Assembly (NCBI RefSeq): GCF_001294335.1
Contig: NZ_LGKG01000035.1
Span: 62,001-126,000 of the forward strand
Direction of reading: 5' to 3'
Source of the DNA: Streptomyces chattanoogensis
Lineage (GTDB): Bacteria > Actinomycetota > Actinomycetes > Streptomycetales > Streptomycetaceae
Length of the DNA stretch: 64,000 nucleotides
Numbering within the stretch: position 1 is the first letter of the stretch; every line of letters starts with the position of its first letter. Shown here one piece after another: positions 35,222-43,931 of this stretch. A model generated the notes under the pieces. It worked only from the letters and a program-made list of their open reading frames with translations. It ran no database searches and was not told where the DNA came from. The translations under genes were made by a program, and so were the position numbers.

Positions 35222-35582
35222 TTCTGATCTTTCTACGGCGGCATTCGTCCAGGATATGTGCGGAAAACGCGCTCTGTGGGGAGTGTCACTGTTATCGAAG
35301 GGGGCGCGCTGAGTGCTCCCAGATCAGGGCTTGTGGTTTCAACCGGTGCCGGTATGGTCGAGTCCGGCTTGGCGGGGGTGAGGGCTTCCGCGAGCGCGCT
35401 CAGGGGCGAGCAAGTCCGCCAGGCTACCGGTGAAGCGGGTGCGACGACCGAACTTCCGGCTGTTTGTCCGATGTGCCGAGCCGGGATGGCATGCTGCTGA
35501 GTCGGCATCCGAGTTGATTGCTGCGAGGAAGTGAAAGTTGTCCGCTTTGGGGGGTGTTGCCGGAATAGCTTGAGTGGATTAA

Positions 35583-35632
35583 GAATTCCGGGGCAGGGCG
35601 GGGGGAATTCCGGGCAGTTCCGATCAACGGAA
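35583..35632 (+). promoter_or_regulatory. Repeats upstream of the flavohemoglobin gene
   Basis: Direct repeats of GAATTCCGGG at 35583-35592 and 35605-35614 (22-bp period, two helical turns), followed by the inverted repeat TTCCG-ATCAA-CGGAA near 35618-35632. They lie 41 bp upstream of the start. The 35222-35672 gap otherwise has no supported gene. Confidence 0.45.
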
Positions 35633-35672
35633 GTGCGAAGACGACCGAAAGACGTTCGAGGCGAGGCAGACC

Positions 35673-37562
35673 ATGGACGCTCCGACCACCACATCGGCCG
35701 ATAGCGGCTCTTCTGGCGGCAGCAGTGGCGATTGGGGTTGGTTCACTCCGCCGTCGAAAAAGTCTCCCGACGAGCAGCGGGACCAGCACCGAGGTCAGGA
35801 CGGCCGAAGCGATCAGGGCGATCCACGTGGTCAGGGCGGTGCCCGTGGCCAGGAGGAGCAGGTCCGGGAACAGGACGGCCGGGAACGGATACCCAGCCGG
35901 CCGGTCAGTCCGATCAGACCCGTAGGCACGGCCGCCGAGCGTGAGCGCGTACCGGAGCCGCGGCCGGAGTCACAGCCGCATCAGGATCCCCAGCAGCTCT
36001 GGGGGTCTCATCCGTTTGGGGATCCCCAGCCGCGCCCGGATCCCCAGCCGCGCCAGGAGGCTCGCCCCAGGCAGGAGCCTCGCCCCCACCAGCAACCTCG
36101 CCCGCCCGAGGAGACCCGGCCGCGCCGGGAGCCCGAGCCCGTACACCAATCGGTGCGCGCCACGGGGGTAGCCGGCGGCCCCGTGCCCACGACGGCACCG
36201 GACGCCCAGCCCGCCCCCCGCCCCTTCTTCACTCCCCCCGAGCGCCAGGCGGAACGCCAGCCGGAGCGACAGGCCGAGCGTCAGGCGGAACGACAAGCAG
36301 CACCCCAGCCGGAGCGTCCGACAGGGCCCCGGCCCGAGCGTGAGACCGTCGTGCGCCATCCCGTAGCCGCGGAGCCCACCCTGGAGGCAGTGGAAGCAGC
36401 CGCCTCCAGTGCCCCGCCCGCCTCCCCCGACGCGATTCTCATCCGTCGCACCATGGCGGAGATCGAGCCGGTCGCCGACAAGGTGACCTCGTACTTCTAC
36501 GCGCTGCTCTTCGTCCAGCACCCCGATCTGCGGGCGCTGTTCCCCGCGTCGATGGACACCCAGCGCGACCGGCTGTTCAAGGCGCTGCTCACCGCCGCCA
36601 AGCATGTCGACGACGCCGACATCCTCACCGAGTACCTCTCCCACCTCGGCCGCGGCCACCGTAAATACGGCACCATGCCCGACCACTACCCCGCAGTCGG
36701 CGAATGCCTGCTCAGCGCGCTCTCCCGGTATGCGACGTCCAGTTGGAGCAAGGAGACGGAGGAGGCCTGGGTACGTGCGTACACCGCGATCTCGCAGATC
36801 ATGATCGACGCGGCCGCCGAGAACGAGGCGGTCGCCCCCGCCTGGTGGCAGGCCGAGATCGTCTCGCACGAGCTGCGGACGCCGGACATCGCGGTGGTGA
36901 CGGTCCGCCCCGACCAGCCGTACCCGTTCCTTGCCGGCCAGTACACCAGTCTGGAAACCCCCTGGTGGCCGCGGGTCTGGCGGCACTACTCCTTCGCCTC
37001 GGCGCCGCGTTCGGACGGCCTGCTCTCGTTCCATGTGAAGGCGGTCCCGGCGGGCTGGGTCTCCAATGCGATGGTGCACCGCGCCCGCCCAGGTGACGTC
37101 ATCCGCCTCGGTGCCCCGTCCGGCTCGATGACCGTCGACCACGCCACCCGCAACGGCCTGCTGTGCGTGGGCGGAGGTACCGGCATCGCGCCCATCAAGG
37201 CGCTGGTCGAGGATGTCGCCCAGCACGGCATCCGCCGCCCCGTCGATGTCTTCTACGGCGCCCGCAGCGATCACGACCTCTACGACATCGACACCATGCT
37301 GCGCCTCGAGCAGGAACACCCCTGGCTCTCGGTCCGCCCGGTGGTCGCCAACGGGCCGACGGGTCGCGGCGGGGCGAGCAGCGTGACCGGCCAACTACCC
37401 GACGCAGTACGTCAATACGGCCCATTCCGGGAATACGACGCCTATCTCTCCGGTCCGCCCGGACTGATCCGCAGCGGTGTGGACGCGTTGGTGGGGGTCG
37501 GCATCCCGGCCGACCGCATACGGCATGACTCCATAGAAGAGCTGGTCTCGGCAGGAGATTGA
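35673..37562 (+). CDS. Flavohemoglobin-like globin-reductase with long disordered N-terminus
   Basis: 629 aa. Residues 1-250 are low-complexity Pro/Gln/Arg/Glu with DNA-level tandem repeats (e.g. 36020-36054). The globin domain (about 253-385) has proximal His329 in GRGHRKYG. The FAD domain has the WRHYSFAS motif and the NAD domain LCVGGGTGIAPIKALVED, ending YLSGPPGLIRSGVDAL. Flavohemoglobins detoxify NO to nitrate and respond to oxygen. Unusual: the family normally starts directly at the globin. Confidence 0.88.
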   Translation: MDAPTTTSADSGSSGGSSGDWGWFTPPSKKSPDEQRDQHRGQDGRSDQGDPRGQGGARGQEEQVREQDGRERIPSRPVSPIRPVGTAAERERVPEPRPESQPHQDPQQLWGSHPFGDPQPRPDPQPRQEARPRQEPRPHQQPRPPEETRPRREPEPVHQSVRATGVAGGPVPTTAPDAQPAPRPFFTPPERQAERQPERQAERQAERQAAPQPERPTGPRPERETVVRHPVAAEPTLEAVEAAASSAPPASPDAILIRRTMAEIEPVADKVTSYFYALLFVQHPDLRALFPASMDTQRDRLFKALLTAAKHVDDADILTEYLSHLGRGHRKYGTMPDHYPAVGECLLSALSRYATSSWSKETEEAWVRAYTAISQIMIDAAAENEAVAPAWWQAEIVSHELRTPDIAVVTVRPDQPYPFLAGQYTSLETPWWPRVWRHYSFASAPRSDGLLSFHVKAVPAGWVSNAMVHRARPGDVIRLGAPSGSMTVDHATRNGLLCVGGGTGIAPIKALVEDVAQHGIRRPVDVFYGARSDHDLYDIDTMLRLEQEHPWLSVRPVVANGPTGRGGASSVTGQLPDAVRQYGPFREYDAYLSGPPGLIRSGVDALVGVGIPADRIRHDSIEELVSAGD

Positions 37563-37566
37563 GGTC

Positions 37567-38466
37567 TTGGCAGTACAGGGTGATTTCGGTCGTACGGGGG
37601 GCGAACGGGGCATGCGCGGACAGCGCCCGGGGAGCGATGGCGAGCACTTGGTGCAGCAGAGACTCGGCACGACCCGGCGCGCCGACCGTTTCTACGACGA
37701 CCAGGTTCTGGACCACCTCAACGTCCGGATGCGGGAGTTCGTGGCCCGGCAGGAGATGTTCTTCCTGGCCACGGCCGACCGGCACGGCGAATGCGACTCC
37801 TCCTTCCGCGCCGGTCCGCCCGGATTCGTCCAGGTGCTGGGGGAGCGGATGCTGGCCTACCCGGAGTACCGGGGCAATGGCGTCATGGCGTCCATCGGCA
37901 ACCTCTCGGAGAACCCGCGGCTCGGCATTCTGATGATCGACTTCACCAGGGACCGCATCGGGCTGCACGTCAACGGCCGGGCCCGGGTGGTGCTGGACGA
38001 GGAGATGCGGGCCGACCGGCCCGATCTGCCGGTCGACCCGATACCCGGGCGGCGGGCGCAGCTGTGGGTGACGGTCGAGGTCGAAGAGGCGTACATCCAC
38101 TGCGCCAAGCACATTCCGCATCTGCAGAAGGTCCCGGCACGCGAGCGCGGTGCGCGCGCCTGGGGTACGGACGACGTCAAGCGCAAGGGCGGCGACTTCT
38201 TCGGCGCCGCGGCGGAGGCGGCGGATCGCGCGCCTTTCCAGCGTACGGAGCGCAAGAACGAGGACCTGTGGGACGGGCTGGACGAGGAGACGCACGACCC
38301 GCACGGCGCCTATGGATCCGACGTGCGGCCGGCTGCGCCCATGCGGCGCAGTTTTGCGGAGCAGCTGAACGGGGAATTCCTCGACCGTGTCGAGCAGGTC
38401 CTCGCGCGGGCCCAGCCGCGGCGTCCGGTGGAGGAGGAGCCGGAGTTCCGAGGATGGTTCGTCTGA
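37567..38466 (+). CDS. Pyridoxamine 5'-phosphate oxidase-like FMN-binding protein
   Basis: 299 aa. Split-barrel PNPOx-like domain in residues 45-190 (EMFFLATADRHGECDSSFRAG, then GNGVMASIGNLSENPRLGILMIDF). A charged C-terminal region follows. A TTG start at 37567, 4 nt after the flavohemoglobin stop, has AGGAG upstream, so translation is coupled to it. The MRGQRP start at 37612 is an alternative. It may act with the flavohemoglobin in redox detoxification (inference from coupling). Confidence 0.85.
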   Translation: MAVQGDFGRTGGERGMRGQRPGSDGEHLVQQRLGTTRRADRFYDDQVLDHLNVRMREFVARQEMFFLATADRHGECDSSFRAGPPGFVQVLGERMLAYPEYRGNGVMASIGNLSENPRLGILMIDFTRDRIGLHVNGRARVVLDEEMRADRPDLPVDPIPGRRAQLWVTVEVEEAYIHCAKHIPHLQKVPARERGARAWGTDDVKRKGGDFFGAAAEAADRAPFQRTERKNEDLWDGLDEETHDPHGAYGSDVRPAAPMRRSFAEQLNGEFLDRVEQVLARAQPRRPVEEEPEFRGWFV

Positions 38467-38564
38467 GGCATGCGCTTTGGCTGGTTCGCCGATGGCGAGA
38501 GAGTGAGCGGCCGACCGGAAGATGCCAGGGCCCGCCTCGCGGTCTCTACCCCTGACCGTCGGCT

Positions 38565-39044
38565 TCAGCCCAGGTCAGGTGCATGCATCGCCCGTACGCC
38601 CTCGATGTTGCCGTCGAGATAGTGCCGCAGCGAGAGCGGTACGACCTCGACGGAGGCGATCCCGACCCGGGTGAAGGGCACCCGCACGATCTCGTAATCC
38701 CCGCACGGCTCGTCGACCTCGGGGCCGTGCCGGCGTGAGGGATCCATCGAGTCCAGCCGGCAGACGAAGAAGTGCTGCACCTTCACACCGTCCACGCCGC
38801 CATCGCTGAAGTGCTCGACGGTGTCGACGAAGACCGGCACCACGTCCTTGACCTTCGCCCCCAGCTCTTCGTCCAGCTCACGGTGGAGCGCCTCGACGAC
38901 GGTGGCGTCCCCGGGCTCCACGCCGCCGCCCGGAGTGATCCAGTACGGGGCCCGGCCCGGCTTGGTGCGCTTGATCAGTACGAGGTCCGCGTCGTCGAGC
39001 AGAATCGCGCGGGCGGTGCGTTTGACGACTGGCCGTACTGTCAT
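38565..39044 (-). CDS. NUDIX hydrolase
   Basis: 159 aa. A Nudix box is present (GGGVEPGD...EALHRELDEELGA). These hydrolyse nucleoside diphosphate-X substrates; the exact substrate is not readable. The stop is convergent with the PNPOx-like gene. Upstream lies the 297-bp gap 39045-39341, which holds parS 11 and 12 and no gene. Confidence 0.9.
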   Translation of the reverse strand: MTVRPVVKRTARAILLDDADLVLIKRTKPGRAPYWITPGGGVEPGDATVVEALHRELDEELGAKVKDVVPVFVDTVEHFSDGGVDGVKVQHFFVCRLDSMDPSRRHGPEVDEPCGDYEIVRVPFTRVGIASVEVVPLSLRHYLDGNIEGVRAMHAPDLG

Positions 39045-39227
39045 AGGGGACAGATGCCGCAGTCATGGGCCGGTGAAACCCGTGCCGCAGGACGCGCTCT
39101 TCCTGAAGTTCCCCCGCGCACCAGCTCAGGGCCGTCCGCAGCCGCCACTCATGCGCAGCGAAGTCCGTCCTGTCGCCGGCGTGATGGGGCGCCGCCGATC
39201 GGCCAACTGGCCTTGTTGCAGCGGTTA

Positions 39228-39241
39228 GTTTCACGTGAAAC
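39228..39241. other. parS: parS site 11
   Basis: Perfect GTTTCACGTGAAAC, 27 bp start-to-start from site 12, in the NUDIX/trans-sulfuration gap. Confidence 0.95.
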
Positions 39242-39254
39242 ACCGCACTGGTTG

Positions 39255-39268
39255 GTTTCACGTGAAAC
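39255..39268. other. parS: parS site 12
   Basis: Perfect GTTTCACGTGAAAC downstream of the cystathionine lyase-like gene. Confidence 0.95.
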
Positions 39269-39341
39269 ACCGGGTCCGGCGGGGTGGCGAGGGGAATATC
39301 CGCCGACCAGTTCCCTCGAGGGCTCCGGCAACTGGTCCGGT

Positions 39342-40472
39342 TCAGCCGATCTGCTGCGCCATATCCAGTGCCCGCACGACGTCCGCGATCAGATCCTCCG
39401 GCTCCTCGATCCCGACCGAGAAGCGGATGAACCCCTCGGCTACCGCGTCGCCGCCCCAGCGGGCGCGCCGCTCGGCGGTGGACCGTACGCCGCCGAAGCT
39501 TGTCGCGTCGTCCACCAAGGTCAGCGCGGCCAGGAACCGCTCCGCATGTGCCTTGTCGGGCAGCGTGAAGGAGACCACGGAGCCGAAGAGGCCGGGACGC
39601 ATCTGCGCCGCGGCGAGCCGGTGGGACGGGTCGGAGGGCAGTCCGGGGTGGCGCAGGCCGGTGATCTCGGGGCGGCCGGCCAGTGCCTGGGCGAGGGCCA
39701 GCGCACCCGCCGCCTGCTGGCGGACGCGCAGCGCGAGGGTGGCCAGCGAGCGGTGCGCGAGCCAGCTCTCCATCGGGCCGGGGATCGCGCCGACCGTCTT
39801 GCGCCACAGCCGTACGGCATCGGCCAGCGCAGCGTCGCGGGTGCTGGCATATCCGAGCAGGACGTCGCCGTGTCCGGTGAGCGCCTTGGTGCCGCTGGCG
39901 ACCGAGAAGTCGGCGCCGAGGTCCAGCGGGCGCTGGCCGAGCGGGGTGGCAAGGGTGTTGTCGACGGCGACCAGGGCACCGCGTGCATGCGCGGCGTCGG
40001 CCAGCCGCCGGATGTCACAGACGTCGAGGCCCGGGTTGGAGGGTGTCTCGATCCACAGCAGCCGGGCGCCGTCCAGCTCGTCGAGCTGCGCGTCGCCCGC
40101 GGTCGGTGCCGTGCGGACCTCGATGCCGTAGCTCTCCAGACGGTCGCGGACGGCCGGCAGCAGCTGGTAGCCGTCGTTGGGCAGCACCACCGCGTCACCG
40201 GCGCGCAGCTGGGAGAAGAGGACGGCGGTGATCGCCGCCATGCCGGAGGCGAAGGCGACGGTGTGCGCGGGCTCCTCCGGCGATTCGAGTTCGCCGATGG
40301 CCTGTTCCAGCCGGGACCAGGTGGGGTTGGCCTCGCGGCCGTAGGTGTACGGGCCGACGGCGTCGCCGGGGAGGTGGAAATGGGCCGCGAAGACCGGTCC
40401 GGGGAGGGACGGTTCGTAGGCCGCGGGCTCGGGCAGCCCGGCCCGTACGACGCGGGTGCCGTCGCCCGTCAT
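39342..40472 (-). CDS. Trans-sulfuration PLP enzyme (cystathionine gamma-lyase/synthase-like)
   Basis: 376 aa. Cys/Met-metabolism PLP family: YTYGREANPTWSRLE (substrate-binding), AFASGMAAITAVL, LWIETPSNPGLDV, and the Schiff-base Lys in ASGTKALTGHGDVLLG. The C-terminus FIRFSVGIEEPEDLIADVVRAL is diagnostic. Overlaps the ptpA stop by 4 bp, so the two are coupled. Cysteine/homocysteine supply is the likely role. Confidence 0.9.
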   Translation of the reverse strand: MTGDGTRVVRAGLPEPAAYEPSLPGPVFAAHFHLPGDAVGPYTYGREANPTWSRLEQAIGELESPEEPAHTVAFASGMAAITAVLFSQLRAGDAVVLPNDGYQLLPAVRDRLESYGIEVRTAPTAGDAQLDELDGARLLWIETPSNPGLDVCDIRRLADAAHARGALVAVDNTLATPLGQRPLDLGADFSVASGTKALTGHGDVLLGYASTRDAALADAVRLWRKTVGAIPGPMESWLAHRSLATLALRVRQQAAGALALAQALAGRPEITGLRHPGLPSDPSHRLAAAQMRPGLFGSVVSFTLPDKAHAERFLAALTLVDDATSFGGVRSTAERRARWGGDAVAEGFIRFSVGIEEPEDLIADVVRALDMAQQIG

Positions 40473-41026
40473 GCGTGCTCCTTTGCCTCTGGCGTGGTGC
40501 TGAGGGAGAGGGACGTGTCCTGGGTGCCGGTGGCGACGGCGTCGCGGACCGCGTCCAGGAGGCCGTCACTGGCCTTCTCGATCATCTCCAGGCATTCCTC
40601 GAAGCCTTCGAATCCGCCGTAGTACGGATCCGGCACATCGAGACCGGGCTCTCCGTCGGGCGCCGCGTCGGCCGCGTACGAACGCAGCAGACGGAGCTTG
40701 GCGGTGTCCTCGCGGGTGGGGGCCAGCCGGCGCAGTGCGCGCAGATGACCGGAGTCGAGCGCGATCACCAGATCGCGGTCGGCGAACCAGGAGGCCTGGA
40801 ACTGCCGGGCGGTGTGGGTGTGGTCGTAGCCGCCCGCGCGCAGTACGGCGACCGTGCGTGGGTCGGCTCCGTCGCCCTCGTGCCAGCCCCCGGTGCCCGC
40901 GCTGTCGACCTCGACCAGGCCGTCGAGCCCCTCTTCCGCGATACGGGAACGGAAGACGGACTCGGCCATCGGTGAGCGGCATATGTTGCCGGTGCAGACG
41001 AAGCAGATACGGAAGGGGGCGTTCAC
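40469..41026 (-). CDS. ptpA: Low-molecular-weight protein-tyrosine phosphatase PtpA
   Basis: 185 aa. P-loop C-x5-R with Cys11 and Arg17 (CTGNICRS) and the general-acid loop DVPDPYYGG, the LMW-PTPase signature. S. coelicolor PtpA (SCO3921, recalled) affects secondary metabolism when overproduced. Followed by the trans-sulfuration gene with a 4-bp overlap. Confidence 0.92.
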   Translation of the reverse strand: MNAPFRICFVCTGNICRSPMAESVFRSRIAEEGLDGLVEVDSAGTGGWHEGDGADPRTVAVLRAGGYDHTHTARQFQASWFADRDLVIALDSGHLRALRRLAPTREDTAKLRLLRSYAADAAPDGEPGLDVPDPYYGGFEGFEECLEMIEKASDGLLDAVRDAVATGTQDTSLSLSTTPEAKEHA

Positions 41027-41120
41027 AGGGGCCAGTCCTTGTCGGGGCGGTTGTCGTCGTCGGAGGGTCCGGTGGTCGGCCGTTTGTTGGCCGTTCGTTG
41101 GCCGGTGGGGCCTGGGGCGG

Positions 41121-41498
41121 TCAGTCGTCCTCGGGGAGGATCATGTGCATCGCCCAGGAGACGATGGAGATGATCACGCCGCCGAGCACCGCGGTCCAGA
41201 AGCCGTCCACATGGAAGGCCAGGTCGAATTTTCCGGCGAGGAAGGACGTCAGCAGCAGCATCAGTGCGTTGACGACCAGGGTGATCAGGCCGAGGGTGAG
41301 GATGAACAGGGGGAAGGACAGCAGCTTCACCACCGGCTTGACGATGAAGTTGACCAGCCCGAAGATCAGCGCGACGAGGACCAGCGTGAGTATCTTGCGG
41401 CCGGTGTTGTCGCCGGTGAGCGTGATGTCCTTGAGCAGCCAGATGGCCACGGCAAGCGCCGCGGCGTTGGCGATCGTCTTGACCAGAAAATGCTTCAT
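41121..41498 (-). CDS. Phage holin family/DUF membrane protein
   Basis: 125 aa with four hydrophobic helices (MKHFLVKTIANAAALAVAIW; ILTLVLVALIFGLVN; LFILTLGLITLVVNALMLLL; AVLGGVIISIVSWAMHM). Resembles the YvlD/phage-holin-like small membrane family of Gram-positives. Divergent from the cupin gene. Confidence 0.78.
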   Translation of the reverse strand: MKHFLVKTIANAAALAVAIWLLKDITLTGDNTGRKILTLVLVALIFGLVNFIVKPVVKLLSFPLFILTLGLITLVVNALMLLLTSFLAGKFDLAFHVDGFWTAVLGGVIISIVSWAMHMILPEDD

Positions 41499-41546
41499 GG
41501 TGAGATCGTCGCAGACGACTCCGAATCCTCGAGGGGTGCGAACGGC

Positions 41547-41864
41547 ATGAAGGCCTTCAGACTGGATGAGCTGGAAGCGGAGCGGGCTGCGAACGACGGC
41601 GCGTATCTGCAGTTCATCCGGGAGCGCAACATGTCGGTCGGGCTGTATGCGCTGGATGCGGGCAGCATCGATCCACAGCAGCCGCATGCCCAGGACGAGG
41701 TGTATCTGGTGGTCAGCGGGCGGGCGGCGATCACCGTCGGCGAGGAAACGCAGTCGGTGGCGCGCGGCAGCGTGGTCTATGTGCCGGCCGGGGTGCCGCA
41801 CAAGTTCCACCACATCAGCGAGGACCTCCGGGTCATGGTGGTCTTTTCTCCCCCTGAGAGCTGA
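41547..41864 (+). CDS. Cupin domain protein
   Basis: 105 aa single cupin barrel: QQPHAQDEVYLVVSGRAAI (motif 1) and VYVPAGVPHKFHHI (motif 2) supply metal ligands. The reaction is unknown. The ATG at 41547 is fixed by the domain; an upstream open frame is a shadow of ptpA. Confidence 0.85.
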   Translation: MKAFRLDELEAERAANDGAYLQFIRERNMSVGLYALDAGSIDPQQPHAQDEVYLVVSGRAAITVGEETQSVARGSVVYVPAGVPHKFHHISEDLRVMVVFSPPES

Positions 41865-42073
41865 GAGACGGGCCCCGAACCCCTAAGGGTCGGATCAGGG
41901 AAGTACCAGGGCTGCGGAGTCCCCGCGGCAGGCTTCGGCGACCTAGCATCGTTGGTACAGGGGGACCGGAGACACGCCAGGCGGCGGTACGCGCGGCGTG
42001 CGGACGGTGCCATGGACGCGACAGACGATGACGCGAGACCGACCGAGACCGACAGAGAAGGCAGGGCAGAGCA

Positions 42074-42298
42074 GTGGCTGGTAAGGGGATATTCGCAGGG
42101 CTTCCGTGGTGGGTCACATGGGTTGTGGTGCCCGTCGTCGTGATCGTGGTGTTCGGCGGACTGATCGCCACGGCGGTCGGCATTCTGATCGGCCTGCTGT
42201 TCAAGATCCTCATAGCGGCCGCGCTGATCGCCGGAGTCATCTATCTCGTACGCAGGTTCAGCGGATCCTCGTCGTCCTCGTCGAAGAGCGACTGGTAG
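42074..42298 (+). CDS. DUF5326-like small membrane protein
   Basis: 74 aa. Two hydrophobic helices (12-33, VTWVVVPVVVIVVFGGLI; 37-59) and a Ser-rich tail ending SKSDW. A GTG start at 42074 with a weak G-rich RBS. The family is restricted to actinomycetes and has no known function. The region 41865-42073 shows no other gene. Confidence 0.75.
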   Translation: MAGKGIFAGLPWWVTWVVVPVVVIVVFGGLIATAVGILIGLLFKILIAAALIAGVIYLVRRFSGSSSSSSKSDW

Positions 42299-42388
42299 GT
42301 CAGGGGTCACCGGCCGTGCGGCTGGCACCGCCCGACCCGGCCGCCCCTTCGGTTGCCGTCCGTCTCCGCTCGACCCCCCGTCCGACCT

Positions 42389-42417
42389 CGCCCCGCTCCG
42401 GCCCTTGGAGCGGGGCG
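42389..42417 (+). terminator. Terminator after the DUF5326-like gene
   Basis: Perfect 11-bp stem CGCCCCGCTCC (42389-42399) with 42407-42417, 7-nt loop. Confidence 0.8.
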
Positions 42418-42481
42418 ACGTTCGTTCACCGGGCGCGCTCACCGTCACGCGGCGCCGGATCCGATCACGACGTGCGCCAGG

Positions 42482-42493
42482 TGAGTTAACTCA
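42482..42493. promoter_or_regulatory. Palindrome upstream of ssgR
   Basis: Perfect 12-bp palindrome TGAGTTAACTCA in an otherwise G+C-rich promoter region, about 97 bp before the ssgR start. Possible regulator site. Confidence 0.35.
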
Positions 42494-42549
42494 AAGGCTT
42501 TCGCCCTGCCGCCCGCACCGCCGCAGCTAGAGTGCGGACCGCAGGCGTC

Positions 42550-42572
42550 TTCCGGACGATGATGTTCCGGAA
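42550..42572. promoter_or_regulatory. IclR-type inverted repeat at ssgR
   Basis: TTCCGGA (42550-42556) and TCCGGAA (42566-42572), 9-nt spacer, ending 17 bp upstream of the ssgR start. TTCCG/CGGAA half-sites are common for IclR proteins, so autoregulation is possible. Confidence 0.45.
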
Positions 42573-42589
42573 AACTGCGGGTCCTGGGG

Positions 42590-43372
42590 GTGGCGTTGGC
42601 AGTCGGGAACGGCGAATCCGCTTCTCGCCCCACCCTGATCGGCTCGGTGCAGCGTGCGCTCCGCCTGCTGGAGGCGGTCGGCGCGCATGTCGGCGGAGCG
42701 CCCGCCAAGCAGCTCGCCAGAGAGACCGGACTGCCGCTTCCGACGACGTATCACCTGCTGCGGACCCTGACCCACGAGGGCTATCTGCGCAGGGAGAACG
42801 GCCTCTTCGTCTTCGGTGAAGCGGCCGAGGCCATCGGGCAGGCCGGGGCGCGGCGCCGACGGCGCACCCAGATCGCCGAGGCGCTCGCCATGGCCGGCCG
42901 CGAGCTGCGGGCTGCCGTCTACTTCGCCGTCTACCGGGAGGGTGAGGTGGAGGTGGTGGCCGTCTCCGACGACCCGGAACGACCGCCGGTCGAGGAGTGG
43001 GCGGACTTCCGTGCCACCGCGCACGCCCATGCCATCGGCCAGTGCCTGCTCGCACAGCTCGACGATGCGACCAGGAGGGAGCATCTGGCCCGCTACCCCG
43101 TCCAGTCCGTCACGCCGTTCTCGGTACGGACCGAGGACGACCTGCTGCATCGCCTGGACACGGTGCGTCGCGGACATGTCGCCTATGAACAACAGGAATA
43201 TGCCTTGGGCACCGTGTGCTCCGCCATTCCCGTACAGGTCGGCTCGGCGGTCGCGGCGCTAGCGGTATCTCTCCCCGCCCACGAACTGCATCGATTGCGT
43301 AACGTGACAGACCGACTACGAACAATGGCGGAGGCGACACTAACGACACTCGCGTTCTCTATCAGTATCTGA
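42590..43372 (+). CDS. ssgR: IclR family regulator SsgR
   Basis: 260 aa. IclR winged HTH (GSVQRALRLLEAVGAH, then RETGLPLPTTYHLLRTLTHE) and effector domain. Directly upstream of ssgA, as in S. coelicolor where SsgR activates ssgA (established). GTG start at 42590 with GGGG upstream; other in-frame starts are less likely. Confidence 0.9.
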   Translation: MALAVGNGESASRPTLIGSVQRALRLLEAVGAHVGGAPAKQLARETGLPLPTTYHLLRTLTHEGYLRRENGLFVFGEAAEAIGQAGARRRRRTQIAEALAMAGRELRAAVYFAVYREGEVEVVAVSDDPERPPVEEWADFRATAHAHAIGQCLLAQLDDATRREHLARYPVQSVTPFSVRTEDDLLHRLDTVRRGHVAYEQQEYALGTVCSAIPVQVGSAVAALAVSLPAHELHRLRNVTDRLRTMAEATLTTLAFSISI

Positions 43373-43506
43373 AAACTCACTCCTTGTGATCTGCTTGCAT
43401 GTGACAGACGATGGCGTCAATAGGGCTTGTGGGGATGTTTCCCGGCCATCTCCGATCAATTGCGGGGCAGTGGTTGATGACCGACACAGTTCAGGCAGAA
43501 GTGATC

Positions 43507-43899
43507 ATGAGCTTCCTCGTTTCCGAGGAGCTCGCGTTCCGGATCCCGGTACAGCTGGATTTCGACATCGCGGATCCGTTTGCCGTCCGTTTCACTTTCG
43601 ATCTCCCCGGCGATATGCCCGTGACCTGGGTCTTCAGTCGTGAGCTGCTGCTGGACGGGCTGAGCCGGCCGTCCGGCGAGGGGGATGTACGCATCGAGCC
43701 GTCGTCCGGGGAGCACCTCGGTGACGTCTTCATCAGCCTCCAAGTGGGCGCCGAACGGGCCCTGTTCCGGGCCGGCGCACCGCCGCTGGTCGCCTTCCTG
43801 GACCGTACGGACCGGCTGGTGCCGCTCGGCGAGGAAGAGGTGTGCGACACCCTGGAGGCCGTACTGGACCGGATTCTCGCGGAGGCTCCGGCCGGCTGA
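43507..43899 (+). CDS. ssgA: Sporulation-specific cell division activator SsgA
   Basis: 130 aa SALP family protein: MSFLVSEELAFRIPVQLDF, TWVFSRELLLDGLSRPSGEGDV, SLQVGAERALFRAGAPPLVAFLDRTDRLVP. SsgA controls septum and branch placement and recruits the sporulation division machinery. The start at ATG 43507 matches S. coelicolor SsgA; ATG 43477 is in frame. Lies 134 bp after ssgR. Confidence 0.95.
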   Translation: MSFLVSEELAFRIPVQLDFDIADPFAVRFTFDLPGDMPVTWVFSRELLLDGLSRPSGEGDVRIEPSSGEHLGDVFISLQVGAERALFRAGAPPLVAFLDRTDRLVPLGEEEVCDTLEAVLDRILAEAPAG

Positions 43900-43931
43900 C
43901 ACGGGGCCGGGCTGTCCGCCGGTCCCGGCCG

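Noticed and set aside
35258..35500. 80-codon frame in the gap before the flavohemoglobin, ending in several Cys
   Set aside because: GTG start with no good RBS, mixed third-position base use, and no recognised similarity. Possible but not supported.
37029..37042. parS-like GTTCCATGTGAAGG in the flavohemoglobin gene
   Set aside because: Too many mismatches to the 14-mer; not counted as parS.
41121..41498. Prophage remnant suggested by the holin-like protein
   Set aside because: No other phage gene nearby; the family is a common chromosomal membrane protein.
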